From Mesorhizobium qingshengii (GTDB lineage Bacteria > Pseudomonadota > Alphaproteobacteria > Rhizobiales > Rhizobiaceae): DNA of 64,000 nt. Location: contig NZ_JAPFQA010000005.1 of NCBI RefSeq assembly GCF_027563465.1, forward strand, positions 1-64,000, in the 5' to 3' direction. This document shows positions 56,704 to 64,000 of the stretch, piece after piece; position 1 is the first letter of the stretch; the number at the start of each line of letters is the position of its first letter. The notes beneath the pieces are model-generated. The model was not told the origin of the DNA. It was given only the letters and a program-made list of their open reading frames with translations, and searched no databases. A program made the position numbers and the translations under genes.

Positions 56704-57762
56704 ATGGCGCAAGTCGCAATCAGCAAGGTGGCCAAGGCGTTCGGAACCGTCAAGGTTCTGCATGAGGTCAGCGTCGACATAGCCGACGGACAGTTCGTGG
56801 TGCTGGTCGGTCCCTCCGGTTGCGGCAAGTCCACGTTGCTGAGAATGGTGGCCGGGCTGGAGACCGTTTCCGGCGGCACGATCGCCATTGGCGACCGCGT
56901 CGTCAATCATCTGCCGCCGGCCAAGCGCGATATCGCCATGGTGTTCCAGAACTATGCGCTCTATCCGCACAAGACGGTCGAGCAGAACATGGCCTTTGCC
57001 CTCAAACTGCGCAAAACCGATCCGGCCGAGGTCGCCGAGCGGGTCAAGCGCGCCGCCGACATCCTCGACCTCAATCCCTATCTGAAACGCTATCCCCGGC
57101 AGCTCTCCGGGGGCCAGCGCCAGCGCGTGGCGATGGGGCGCGCCATCGTGCGCAACCCGCAGGTGTTCTTGTTCGACGAGCCGCTGTCCAATCTCGACGC
57201 CAAGCTGCGCGTGCAGATGCGCACGGAGATCAAGGAGCTGCACCAGCGGCTGAAGACCACCACCATCTACGTCACGCACGATCAGATCGAAGCCATGACC
57301 ATGGCCGACAAGATCGTCGTCATGCGCGACGGCCGCATCGAGCAGGTCGGCGCGCCGCTGGAGCTGTTCGATCGGCCGGCCAATCTTTTTGTCGCCGGCT
57401 TCATCGGCTCGCCTTCGATGAACCTGCTCAAGGGCGTCATGCGCAAGGGCGACAGGCCCGGCGTCGAAATCGCCGGCACACTGTTCCCGATTGCCGCGGA
57501 CAATGCCGCGCGGGACGGGCAGGCCGTCGTCTACGGCGTGCGGCCGGAGCATCTCGAGATCCATCCCGACGGCGTGCCGGCGAAGATTTCGGTGGTTGAG
57601 CCGACCGGCTCGGAAACGCTGGTGTTCCTGCGCTTTGGCGAGGGCGAGATGGCGGCGCTGTTCCGTGAGCGTCACGACTTCAAGCCCGGCGACACGCTCA
57701 AGCTGAAGCCAAGGCTCGACCAGATCCATCTTTTCGATGCCGAGACCGGCAAGCGTCTCTGA
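56704..57762 (+). CDS. Sugar ABC transporter ATP-binding protein (UgpC/MsmK-like)
   Basis: A 352-residue ATPase. Walker [10 protein letters not shown] is at 36-44, LSGGQ at 134-138, and Walker B FLFDEP ends at residue 160. A MalK-type C-terminal TOBE domain follows, with [14 protein letters not shown] 56704 was chosen; the frame is open much further left but only antisense to the binding protein. It powers the MalFG-like permeases and leads the FucU-kinase run. Confidence 0.94.
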   Translation: MAQVAISKVAKAFGTVKVLHEVSVDIADGQFVVLVGPSGCGKSTLLRMVAGLETVSGGTIAIGDRVVNHLPPAKRDIAMVFQNYALYPHKTVEQNMAFALKLRKTDPAEVAERVKRAADILDLNPYLKRYPRQLSGGQRQRVAMGRAIVRNPQVFLFDEPLSNLDAKLRVQMRTEIKELHQRLKTTTIYVTHDQIEAMTMADKIVVMRDGRIEQVGAPLELFDRPANLFVAGFIGSPSMNLLKGVMRKGDRPGVEIAGTLFPIAADNAARDGQAVVYGVRPEHLEIHPDGVPAKISVVEPTGSETLVFLRFGEGEMAALFRERHDFKPGDTLKLKPRLDQIHLFDAETGKRL

Positions 57763-57789
57763 TCTCAAACGGACTTCACGAGGACTATC

Positions 57790-58242
57790 ATGCTCAAAGG
57801 CATCAATCCGCTGCTCAATGCCGACGTGCTCCAGGCATTGCGGGCGATGGGCCATGGCGATGACCTGATCATCGCCGACACCAACTTCCCGTCCGATTCG
57901 GTGGCGAGGCAGACAGTGCACGGCAAGCTGCTGCGCATCGACGCGCCGGCGGCCGAGGTGGTCAGGGCAGTGCTGTCGCTTTACCCGCTGGACACATTCG
58001 TCGACGACTCGGCGGCGCGCATGGAAATCGTCGGCAAGCCGGACGAGATCCCGCCCGTGCAAAAGGAAGTGCAAAAGGAGATCGACAAGGCCGAAGGCAA
58101 GGCCTGGCCGATGATTTCCGTCGAGCGCTACGCCTTCTACGAGCGCGCCAAACAGGCCTATTGCGTGATCCAGACAGGGGAACGCCGCTTCTACGGCTGC
58201 TTTGCCTTCCGCAAGGGCGTGGTGCCGCCGGATGCGGAGTAG
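57790..58242 (+). CDS. RbsD/FucU family sugar mutarotase
   Basis: A 150-residue decameric-type mutarotase. LKGINPLLNADVLQALRAMGHGDDLIIADTNFP carries the catalytic His22 and Asp30 of the family. The long FucU-type form and the ATNFP-like start favour L-fucose mutarotase over RbsD. It would supply the anomer used by the dehydrogenase or kinase. It begins 28 bases after the ATPase gene. Confidence 0.9.
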   Translation: MLKGINPLLNADVLQALRAMGHGDDLIIADTNFPSDSVARQTVHGKLLRIDAPAAEVVRAVLSLYPLDTFVDDSAARMEIVGKPDEIPPVQKEVQKEIDKAEGKAWPMISVERYAFYERAKQAYCVIQTGERRFYGCFAFRKGVVPPDAE

Positions 58243-58246
58243 GGAC

Positions 58247-59176
58247 ATGGCCGTGGGCAAGCCGATCGTCATCCTTGGCGTGTTCGTCGCCGATACGGCC
58301 TACAGGGCGCAGCGGCAGCCGCGCATGGGCGAGACGATCCTCGGGACATCCTTCACGCTGGGGCCGGGTGGCAAGGGTTCGAACCAGGCCGTGGCGGCCG
58401 GCAAGCTTGGCGCCGACGTCACTTTTCTCACTCGCCTCGGCGTCGACCCGTTCGCCGACATGGCAAGGCAGACCTGGGCGCGGGCGGGCGTGAAGAATGC
58501 CGTCATCGATACGCCGGCGAGCTATACCGGCGCCGCCTACATCTTCGTCGAGGAGACGACCGGCAACAACGCCATCATCGTCAGCCCCGGTGCGGCCATG
58601 CTAATCTCACCGGCCGATATCGAGGCCAATGCCGAGCTGATCCGCGCCGCCGGCGTCTTTGTCACGCAGCTCGAACAGCCGATCGACGCCGCGATGCGAG
58701 CACTGGAGATCGCGCGTGGGGCAGGGGTGACGACCATCCTGAACCCTGCTCCGGCGGCAAAGCTTCCGGACCGCATCTACACGCTCTGCGACTACCTCAC
58801 GCCCAACGAGACGGAGACGGAGGAATTGACCGGCATGAAGGTCTCCTCGGTCGACGACGCGCGCCGCGCCGCGGACAAGCTGCTCGACAAGGGCGTCGGC
58901 ACGGTCATCGTCACGCTCGGCGACAAGGGCGCGCTTCTGCACACGAAGGATCGCTCCGACCATGTCCCCGCCATCAGCGCGGGGCCGGTCGTCGAGACCA
59001 CGGGGGCGGGGGACGCCTTCAATGGCGGCCTCGCCGCAGCACTTTCGCGAGGGGTTGAGCCGCTGCAGGCGGTGCGCTTCGCCTGCGCCGTAGCCGGCAT
59101 TTCCGTGACCCGCCCCGGCACCGCGCCGTCGATGCCGACGCTGCAGGAGGTCGAGGCGCTGCTCGACGAGAGCTGA
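58247..59176 (+). CDS. Ribokinase-like carbohydrate kinase (PfkB family)
   Basis: A 309-residue PfkB-fold kinase. The N-terminal GPGGKGSNQAVAAGKLG binds the sugar, NPAPAAKLP marks ribokinases, and TTGAGDAFNGG holds the catalytic base Asp256. The substrate may be ribose or the sugar imported by this locus. It starts five bases after the FucU gene with GGAGT upstream. Confidence 0.92.
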   Translation: MAVGKPIVILGVFVADTAYRAQRQPRMGETILGTSFTLGPGGKGSNQAVAAGKLGADVTFLTRLGVDPFADMARQTWARAGVKNAVIDTPASYTGAAYIFVEETTGNNAIIVSPGAAMLISPADIEANAELIRAAGVFVTQLEQPIDAAMRALEIARGAGVTTILNPAPAAKLPDRIYTLCDYLTPNETETEELTGMKVSSVDDARRAADKLLDKGVGTVIVTLGDKGALLHTKDRSDHVPAISAGPVVETTGAGDAFNGGLAAALSRGVEPLQAVRFACAVAGISVTRPGTAPSMPTLQEVEALLDES

Positions 59177-59220
59177 GCTGGGAGCATAGCCGCCTGGTAT
59201 CACGCCTGTCAGGACAGCCT

Positions 59221-60006
59221 TTGGCCGACACCCCACCATCATCGAGAAATACCGGTGACTTGACCGTCGATTTCGAAACCAACTGCTACGAGAACGACTG
59301 GCGGATCGTGCTCGGAAGACACTATCTGCGCGTCGTCCTGGACCGCTGCGCCTATCCGTTTTCCAGACGCCGCCTGATCGTCAACAACATCAGGAAGCGT
59401 CGTCCGGTCGAAGCCGCGGCAAAGGCGGCAATCGCCCGAGGCCATCTCGACGAGTATTTATTCGTGGAAGACCACGCCGATGCCGCGTTGGATTTCTTCC
59501 AGATCGACAGGGCGTCCCTTGGCCGTGGCTACCTGTATTCGATCAGTGAACTGGTCGGCATCCACGCCAGCACAGCCGACTATCTGCTCTACTACAAGGG
59601 CGACTCATACCCGAACCGTCGTCACAGGTGGATCGATCCTGTCATCCAGCTCATGGAAAGCAGGAGCGATCTTGTCGTCGCCAATCTGTGCTGGAATGAC
59701 AGGTTTGATGAAGCGAGATCGGAGAGTTTCGACCGGGCGGGCGAGTTCCTTGTCGGCTACGGTTTCTCGGATCAGTGCTTTCTGGCAAAGATGTCCGTCT
59801 TTCGTGCGCCCATTTACAATGAACACAATCCCGCATCCGCGCGATATCCGGACTATGCCGGTGAATCATTCGAAAAGCGGGCCGATGCCTACATGCGCAA
59901 TCACGAGGCGAAACGCCTGACGCATGGCAGTCAGAGCTACACGCATAAAAATGTCCCGAAAGGCGGAATGGCGAGAATTCTGCGGCGGCTCAGACCGTTC
60001 GGGTAG
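59221..60006 (+). CDS. Hypothetical protein, glycosyltransferase-like
   Basis: A 261-residue soluble protein starting at TTG 59221. Strand LRVVLDRCAYPFSRRRLIVNNI and a YLLYYKGDSYP segment, where the Asp could bind a metal, recall GT-A glycosyltransferases, but no firm motif is seen. Many Arg and Tyr residues, with a basic tail ILRRLRPFG. I do not recognise a family. It may not belong to the sugar operon. Confidence 0.6.
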   Translation: MADTPPSSRNTGDLTVDFETNCYENDWRIVLGRHYLRVVLDRCAYPFSRRRLIVNNIRKRRPVEAAAKAAIARGHLDEYLFVEDHADAALDFFQIDRASLGRGYLYSISELVGIHASTADYLLYYKGDSYPNRRHRWIDPVIQLMESRSDLVVANLCWNDRFDEARSESFDRAGEFLVGYGFSDQCFLAKMSVFRAPIYNEHNPASARYPDYAGESFEKRADAYMRNHEAKRLTHGSQSYTHKNVPKGGMARILRRLRPFG

Positions 60007-60195
60007 AGCGCCTCTCGGCCCTGGCAGGAAATGGCGCCAGTGGCGCGCTCGATCCAAAAGCGGGTTTGCAGGCCGATCCCTGGGCGCGCTCGAACTCAGA
60101 TCCGGAAAGACCTGAGCTGCTTCACGAAAGAAGACGTTTTGACATTCAATGTCGACATTTCTCCGTGCCAAGGGCTTGTTATCCCTTGAGAGAAA

Positions 60196-60272
60196 TGGCG
60201 CGAGTGACGGGGCTCGAACCCGCGACCTCCGGCGTGACAGGCCGGCACTCTAACCAACTGAGCTACACCCGC
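60196..60272 (-). tRNA. tRNA-Asp (GTC)
   Basis: A complete 77-base cloverleaf on the minus strand: acceptor GCGGGTG paired with CACTCGC, D arm GCTC...GAGT, anticodon GTC (complement of 60236-60238) in a CCGGC/GCCGG stem, T loop GGTTCGAGCC, and encoded CCA. Confidence 0.97.
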
Positions 60273-60489
60273 GCATTGACGAGCACGTGTCAGCCGTGTT
60301 CGTCGTTGGGCCGCTGGATAAGGGGTTCGCCACCGGGTGTCAAGCGCGGCAGGACAGCATAACAGCAATCAGGAGAAGGTTTTTTGACAGCCGGCGTTTT
60401 GTTGGCAAAACCGGCCTCCAAGGAGGGCGCCCAGCACTCATTTGGCCTTGCGAAGCCGGTCCTGACCGCTTAAAGGTCCGCGCCGGAGC

Positions 60490-60552
<63 letters not shown>

Positions 60553-60565
<13 letters not shown>

Positions 60566-60822
60566 TTCCAGCCACACAATCCATCCACCGCCGGGTCAGT
60601 GGCGAAGGTCCCGGTACGGAGTGGTAAGCTGTCCGTTGGCGGCGGCATCACAACCCGGCGCAGATCGGCATGGATGTTGCGGGTGTTCAACAGCTCGGCC
60701 GCTTCCGGGTAGCCCTCGTCAAGCAAGGTGGCAACGATCTCGGCTGGAGAGTTGTGCGCACCGCCCTCCGCCAAGGCATGAGCCCGCTGGTAGATGTGGC
60801 CGGTCCTGATTTCGTCTGTCAT
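60553..60822 (-). CDS. Hypothetical protein, 89 residues
   Basis: A strong GGAGGTG site eight bases ahead of ATG 60822 supports translation. The N-terminal half (RTGHIYQRAHALAEGGAH, SPAEIVATLLDEGYPEAAEL) is helical and looks like a real fold. The last codons run 13 bases into the 3' end of the oppositely oriented tRNA-Val. I do not recognise it. Confidence 0.5.
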
Positions 60823-60994
60823 TCACAAGCACCTCCGTTGATGAGCACTTGGTGGACAACTTTTGAGACGTATCCGAGTTCCATGCAACTTAGAGGGAAA
60901 TCTACCTGCCGATGCGCGAAGCGCTGAATCTTGCGCTTGAAGTCACGGCTCGCCGCCAGTAGACACAGCCGGTCCGTTGCCGTCGGTGCAGCGA

Positions 60995-61765
60995 TTACGG
61001 TGGCAACAGCCTGAAATCATTGCCTTCCGGCAGCAATTGCCCGCCATCGACGACAATGGTCGTGCCGGTGATGTAACTGGCATCGTCGGAGGCGAGGAAC
61101 AGGAAGGCATTGGCGACGTCGCGCGGGCTGCCGAGCCGGCCGAGCGGGATGGAGTCCTCCATGTTCTTGATATAGGCGGCGCCGCGGTGAAGTTCGATCG
61201 CTTCGGTGAGGATGTTGCCGGGCTCGACGCCGTTGACGGTGATGCCATAGCCCGAGAATTCGAGCGCGGCGGCACGGATGAAGCCGTTGATTCCGGCCTT
61301 GCTGGCGGAATAGTGGCCGTGGCCGGGGCTGGTGACGTGCGGGCCGGTGATGGATGAGGTGAAGAGCATGCGGCCGAAGCGCTGCGCCTTCATCGGCACA
61401 AGCGCCGCGCGCGCGGCATTGAAAGTGCCGCGCAGATTGACCGCCATGACGCTATCCCAGTCGTCCGACGTGGTGTTCTCGATCAGTTGCCAGGGATAGA
61501 TGCCGGCATTCTGCACGATGATGTCGAGGCGTCCATGGTGCTTCAGCGCCGTCGCCACGGCGGCTTCCGCGTCACTCATCCGCGAGATATCGGTGCGGAT
61601 GAAGGGGACGCCGAATTCGTCAGCGGTTGCTTGCCCGGCCTCGGCTTCGTTGTCGGCGAGCACGAGCCTTGCCCCTTCTTCGGCAAAGCGCAGCGCGATG
61701 CCCTTGCCGATGCCGCGCGCGCTGCCGACGATCAGCGCGACCTTGTCTTTTAACCGGTTGGTCAT
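60995..61765 (-). CDS. SDR family oxidoreductase
   Basis: A 256-residue classical short-chain dehydrogenase. The cofactor loop GSARGIG is at 14-20, NAG at 86-88, the catalytic Ser near 138, and the YxxxK pair is Tyr152-Lys156. An Asp after the second strand (LVLADNE) favours NAD over NADP. It follows the sugar permease by 13 bases, so it probably oxidises the imported sugar or polyol. Confidence 0.92.
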   Translation of the reverse strand: MTNRLKDKVALIVGSARGIGKGIALRFAEEGARLVLADNEAEAGQATADEFGVPFIRTDISRMSDAEAAVATALKHHGRLDIIVQNAGIYPWQLIENTTSDDWDSVMAVNLRGTFNAARAALVPMKAQRFGRMLFTSSITGPHVTSPGHGHYSASKAGINGFIRAAALEFSGYGITVNGVEPGNILTEAIELHRGAAYIKNMEDSIPLGRLGSPRDVANAFLFLASDDASYITGTTIVVDGGQLLPEGNDFRLLPP

Positions 61766-61778
61766 GCGAGCCGTCCTG

Positions 61779-62774
61779 TCATGCGAGTCTTTGGCGAATG
61801 GTTTGCTTGAAAGCGTCGAGCAGCACGGCGGCCAGCACCAGCAGGCCGTGGATCACCTGGGTGAAGTTGGCCGGGAGGCCCATGAGGTTGATCGCCGTGT
61901 TGATGGCCGAGAGCAGCAGCACGCCGGCATAGACGCCGGGCAGGGTGCCGACACCGCCTTTCAGGCTGACGCCGCCGATGACGACCGCGGCAAAGGCGTT
62001 GAACAGCAGGCCGACGCCGAGATTGGCTGTGGCGCCGGAGGTGCGGATTGCCAGCAGCCAGCCGGCGAGCCCGGCGATGGCGCCGGCGAGCACGAAGGCG
62101 ATGATGAGATTGCGGTTCACGCGGATGCCGGCGCGGAAGGTTGCCGTCTCATTGCCGCCGATCATGACGAGATGGCGGCCGAACGGCGTCTTGGCCATGA
62201 TCAGCGAGAAGACCACGAAACAGGCAATTGCTATCCAGGCCGTCAGCGGCAGGCCGGCGAGGCGCTGGATGCCGAACCAGCGGATTGCCGGTGCAAGGTC
62301 CTGCGCCGAGCGGCCGCCCGAAATCACGAGAACGAGGCCTCGCACCCAGATGTAGGAGGCCAGCGTGATGATGAAGGCGCTCATCTTCACCCTGACAACC
62401 AGATAGCCGTTGAAGGCGCCGATGAGGCCGCCCACGGCAAGCGCCAGCAGCAGCGAAACCGGAACCATCAACCATTCCGGATGGAGCTGAACGCCAAGGC
62501 CAATGCCCGACGAACAGAACAGGATGCCGACCGCCATGGCGCTGAGTGCTGCCACCGATTCGACCGACAGGTCCATGTGACCGGCGATGATGACCAGGGC
62601 CAGGCCGATCGACATGACGCCGAGCACGCTGGAAGCCTCGATGATGTTGGCGAAGATGCCGAGCTGGAAGTAATTCGGAATGAAAATGGAAAAGACAACC
62701 AGCACGAACAGCAACATGAACCAGACAAGGTTGTCGAGGACGAACTCCAGGCCGTGGCGAGTGCGGGGGTTCAT
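61779..62774 (-). CDS. Sugar ABC transporter permease, RbsC-like
   Basis: A 331-residue CUT2-type permease with about ten helices. Typical segments are VSIGLALVIIAGHMDLSVESV, GAFNGYLVVRVK and IGGVSLKGGVGTLPGVYAG. ATG 62774 was chosen to match the usual short N-terminus; ATG 62831 is possible but would place the 24-bp palindrome in coding sequence. Its ATPase should be beyond the right edge. Confidence 0.92.
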   Translation of the reverse strand: MNPRTRHGLEFVLDNLVWFMLLFVLVVFSIFIPNYFQLGIFANIIEASSVLGVMSIGLALVIIAGHMDLSVESVAALSAMAVGILFCSSGIGLGVQLHPEWLMVPVSLLLALAVGGLIGAFNGYLVVRVKMSAFIITLASYIWVRGLVLVISGGRSAQDLAPAIRWFGIQRLAGLPLTAWIAIACFVVFSLIMAKTPFGRHLVMIGGNETATFRAGIRVNRNLIIAFVLAGAIAGLAGWLLAIRTSGATANLGVGLLFNAFAAVVIGGVSLKGGVGTLPGVYAGVLLLSAINTAINLMGLPANFTQVIHGLLVLAAVLLDAFKQTIRQRLA

Positions 62775-62799
62775 GGGCTGATCCGGCTGGCGCACGAAC

Positions 62800-62823
62800 C
62801 CGAAGATCGAATTCGATCTTCGG
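62800..62823. repeat. Perfect 24-bp palindrome between binding-protein and permease genes
   Basis: The two 12-base arms (CCGAAGATCGAA and its complement TTCGATCTTCGG) abut without a loop. It lies between the stop codon of the binding-protein gene and the permease start. It could fold as an mRNA stem or be a protein-binding site. Confidence 0.8.
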
Positions 62824-62897
62824 AGGACCATGCGCAAATTGAAATTGCGGAGGACTGGCTCCGGACCGAGAGGCCCGGAGCGCTTTGCGGGATGCGT

Positions 62898-63938
62898 CTA
62901 TTCGACGGATTTGACGGTGTCCGTCGGCGGCTTCTGGTTGCCCCAGAAGGCCGGGTTGTCGACGTTTTCCTTGGTGATGGCGGCACCGGGGATCTTGATG
63001 TTCGGGCCCCAGGCCTCCTTGGTCACGGTCGATTTCAGGCCGAGCACGTCATATTCGCCCGGCTTGATCTCTTCTTTCTTGACGACCTTGTCCATGAACA
63101 TGGCGACGGCCGCGGCCTGTGCGTAAAGCGGTTGCTCGACTTCGACGTTGAGCCAGCCTTTGCGGATCAGGTCGAGGCCGACCGGAGCGCCGTTCGAGCT
63201 CATCAGCATGACGTCGCCCGGCTTCTTGCCGGCGGCCTCGAGCGAGGCGACGGCAGCGACCGAGAGGTGCGCGGCATGGCTGAAGATCAGGTCGATATCG
63301 GGATTCGCCAGCATCTGGTCGGCAACGATGGTGCCGGCGTTGCTGGCTTCCCATTGCATGGCCGGAAGCGAGATGATCTTGACGTCCGGAAACGCCTTCA
63401 TCTTCTCCTCAAAACCCTTCTGGATGTCGAGCGTGTAGGGATCGCCGGGGTCGCCGAGCACCTGCAGGACCTTGCCCTTGACCGAGCCGTTCTTTGCTTT
63501 CAGAAGCTTCTCGGCCTGGTCGGCGGCGACGTAACCGATCTCCACCGTTCCCGCGACCGACGTGAAGTCGGAGGGGGTCGAGGTGATCTGGCGGTCGAAC
63601 TCGACCACCGGGATGCCGGCTGCGCGCGCTGCTTCGATGGACGGTTTCAGCGCATTGAAGTCGACGGCGGCAAGGATGATCGCGGCCGGCTTCAGCGCGA
63701 TGACGTCATTCATCTGCGATTGCTGGGCGTCGGTCTTGTTGTCGGCGTTCAGCGTCTTCACCTCATAGCCGACCTGCTTCAGGAACAGCTCCAGAGCGCT
63801 CACCGAGCCGGTCTGAAACTCATCGAGCAATGTCGGCACCAAGTAATAGACGGTCCCCTTGGACTGGGCGAATGCCGGCGTGAGCGTGGCAAAGGCCAGT
63901 GCCAGGATACCGAAGACAGCAAGAAGTATTCGCTTCAT
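62898..63938 (-). CDS. Sugar ABC transporter substrate-binding protein, RbsB-like
   Basis: A 346-residue periplasmic binding protein with a Sec signal ([20 protein letters not shown], cleavage before QSKG). Peripla_BP_4 features are [31 protein letters not shown] and [18 protein letters not shown]. It is the first visible gene of a ribose-type importer with the permease and SDR. Ligand not determined. Confidence 0.92.
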   Translation of the reverse strand: MKRILLAVFGILALAFATLTPAFAQSKGTVYYLVPTLLDEFQTGSVSALELFLKQVGYEVKTLNADNKTDAQQSQMNDVIALKPAAIILAAVDFNALKPSIEAARAAGIPVVEFDRQITSTPSDFTSVAGTVEIGYVAADQAEKLLKAKNGSVKGKVLQVLGDPGDPYTLDIQKGFEEKMKAFPDVKIISLPAMQWEASNAGTIVADQMLANPDIDLIFSHAAHLSVAAVASLEAAGKKPGDVMLMSSNGAPVGLDLIRKGWLNVEVEQPLYAQAAAVAMFMDKVVKKEEIKPGEYDVLGLKSTVTKEAWGPNIKIPGAAITKENVDNPAFWGNQKPPTDTVKSVE

Positions 63939-64000
63939 GTCGTTCGCTCCTGTTAAGCCGGACCCCTCTTTGTCCCTCAGCCTGCTGGTCCGGCACCGGC

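Noticed and set aside
61500-63956. Plus-strand open frame of 818 codons
   Set aside because: It is antisense to the SDR, RbsC-like and RbsB-like genes, with a composition rich in His, Asp and Arg and no recognisable motif.

Overview
The window looks like chromosome from an alphaproteobacterium of the Mesorhizobium / Phyllobacteriaceae type. This is inferred from the high GC content, an S. meliloti-like arsenic cluster (aqpS-arsC-arsH), a type-2 argC beside speB, the rplM-rpsI and clpP-clpX-lon-HU order, rhizobial exopolysaccharide genes and many ABC importers for organic solutes. No rRNA, CRISPR array or intact insertion sequence was seen.

Layout. 1-6466 is an accessory block: the truncated aqpS plus arsC and arsH, a DMT transporter, a tandem-ATPase ArsA, a small helix-turn-helix protein and a tyrosine integrase. 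The integrase stops a few bases from the 5' half of a tRNA-Pro(GGG) gene that is broken in its anticodon arm, so this is probably the right end of an integrated element. 6523-13635 is an exopolysaccharide locus: polymerase/ligase, priming glycosyltransferase, GT4, Wza-like exporter, and divergently a Wzz-type co-polymerase whose C-terminal kinase-like domain has no recognisable P-loop. 13680-20480 is a solute uptake unit: a PotABCD-type importer coupled to an Asp/Glu/hydantoin-type racemase and an acetyltransferase. A divergent GntR/FCD regulator faces it, with a 15-bp palindrome between them. 20564-22940 holds a CelD-like acetyltransferase and a NodB-fold deacetylase.

22963-38842 is mostly housekeeping: heme A synthase, argC-speB, rplM-rpsI, thioesterase, an acyl-CoA/VOC/ATPase/CoA-binding run and metZ. 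Gene relics sit in it: a holC 3' end, an unidentified tail, and an MFS fragment with an in-frame stop. Two identical 25-bp terminators flank an aldo/keto reductase-LysR pair. 38849-43348 holds a cupin, secreted proteins, a P450 and a sarcosine-oxidase-like flavoenzyme. 43678-49064 is the proteostasis core clpP-clpX-lon-HU with doubled terminators.

49793-59176 is a sugar catabolism locus: aldo/keto reductase, SIS isomerase, creatininase-family hydrolase, MalFG-type importer, FucU mutarotase and ribokinase-like kinase. The genes together suggest uptake and oxidation or phosphorylation of L-fucose or a related sugar. tRNA-Asp and tRNA-Val follow. 60995-63938 is part of a ribose-type importer with an SDR; its ATPase is not in view.
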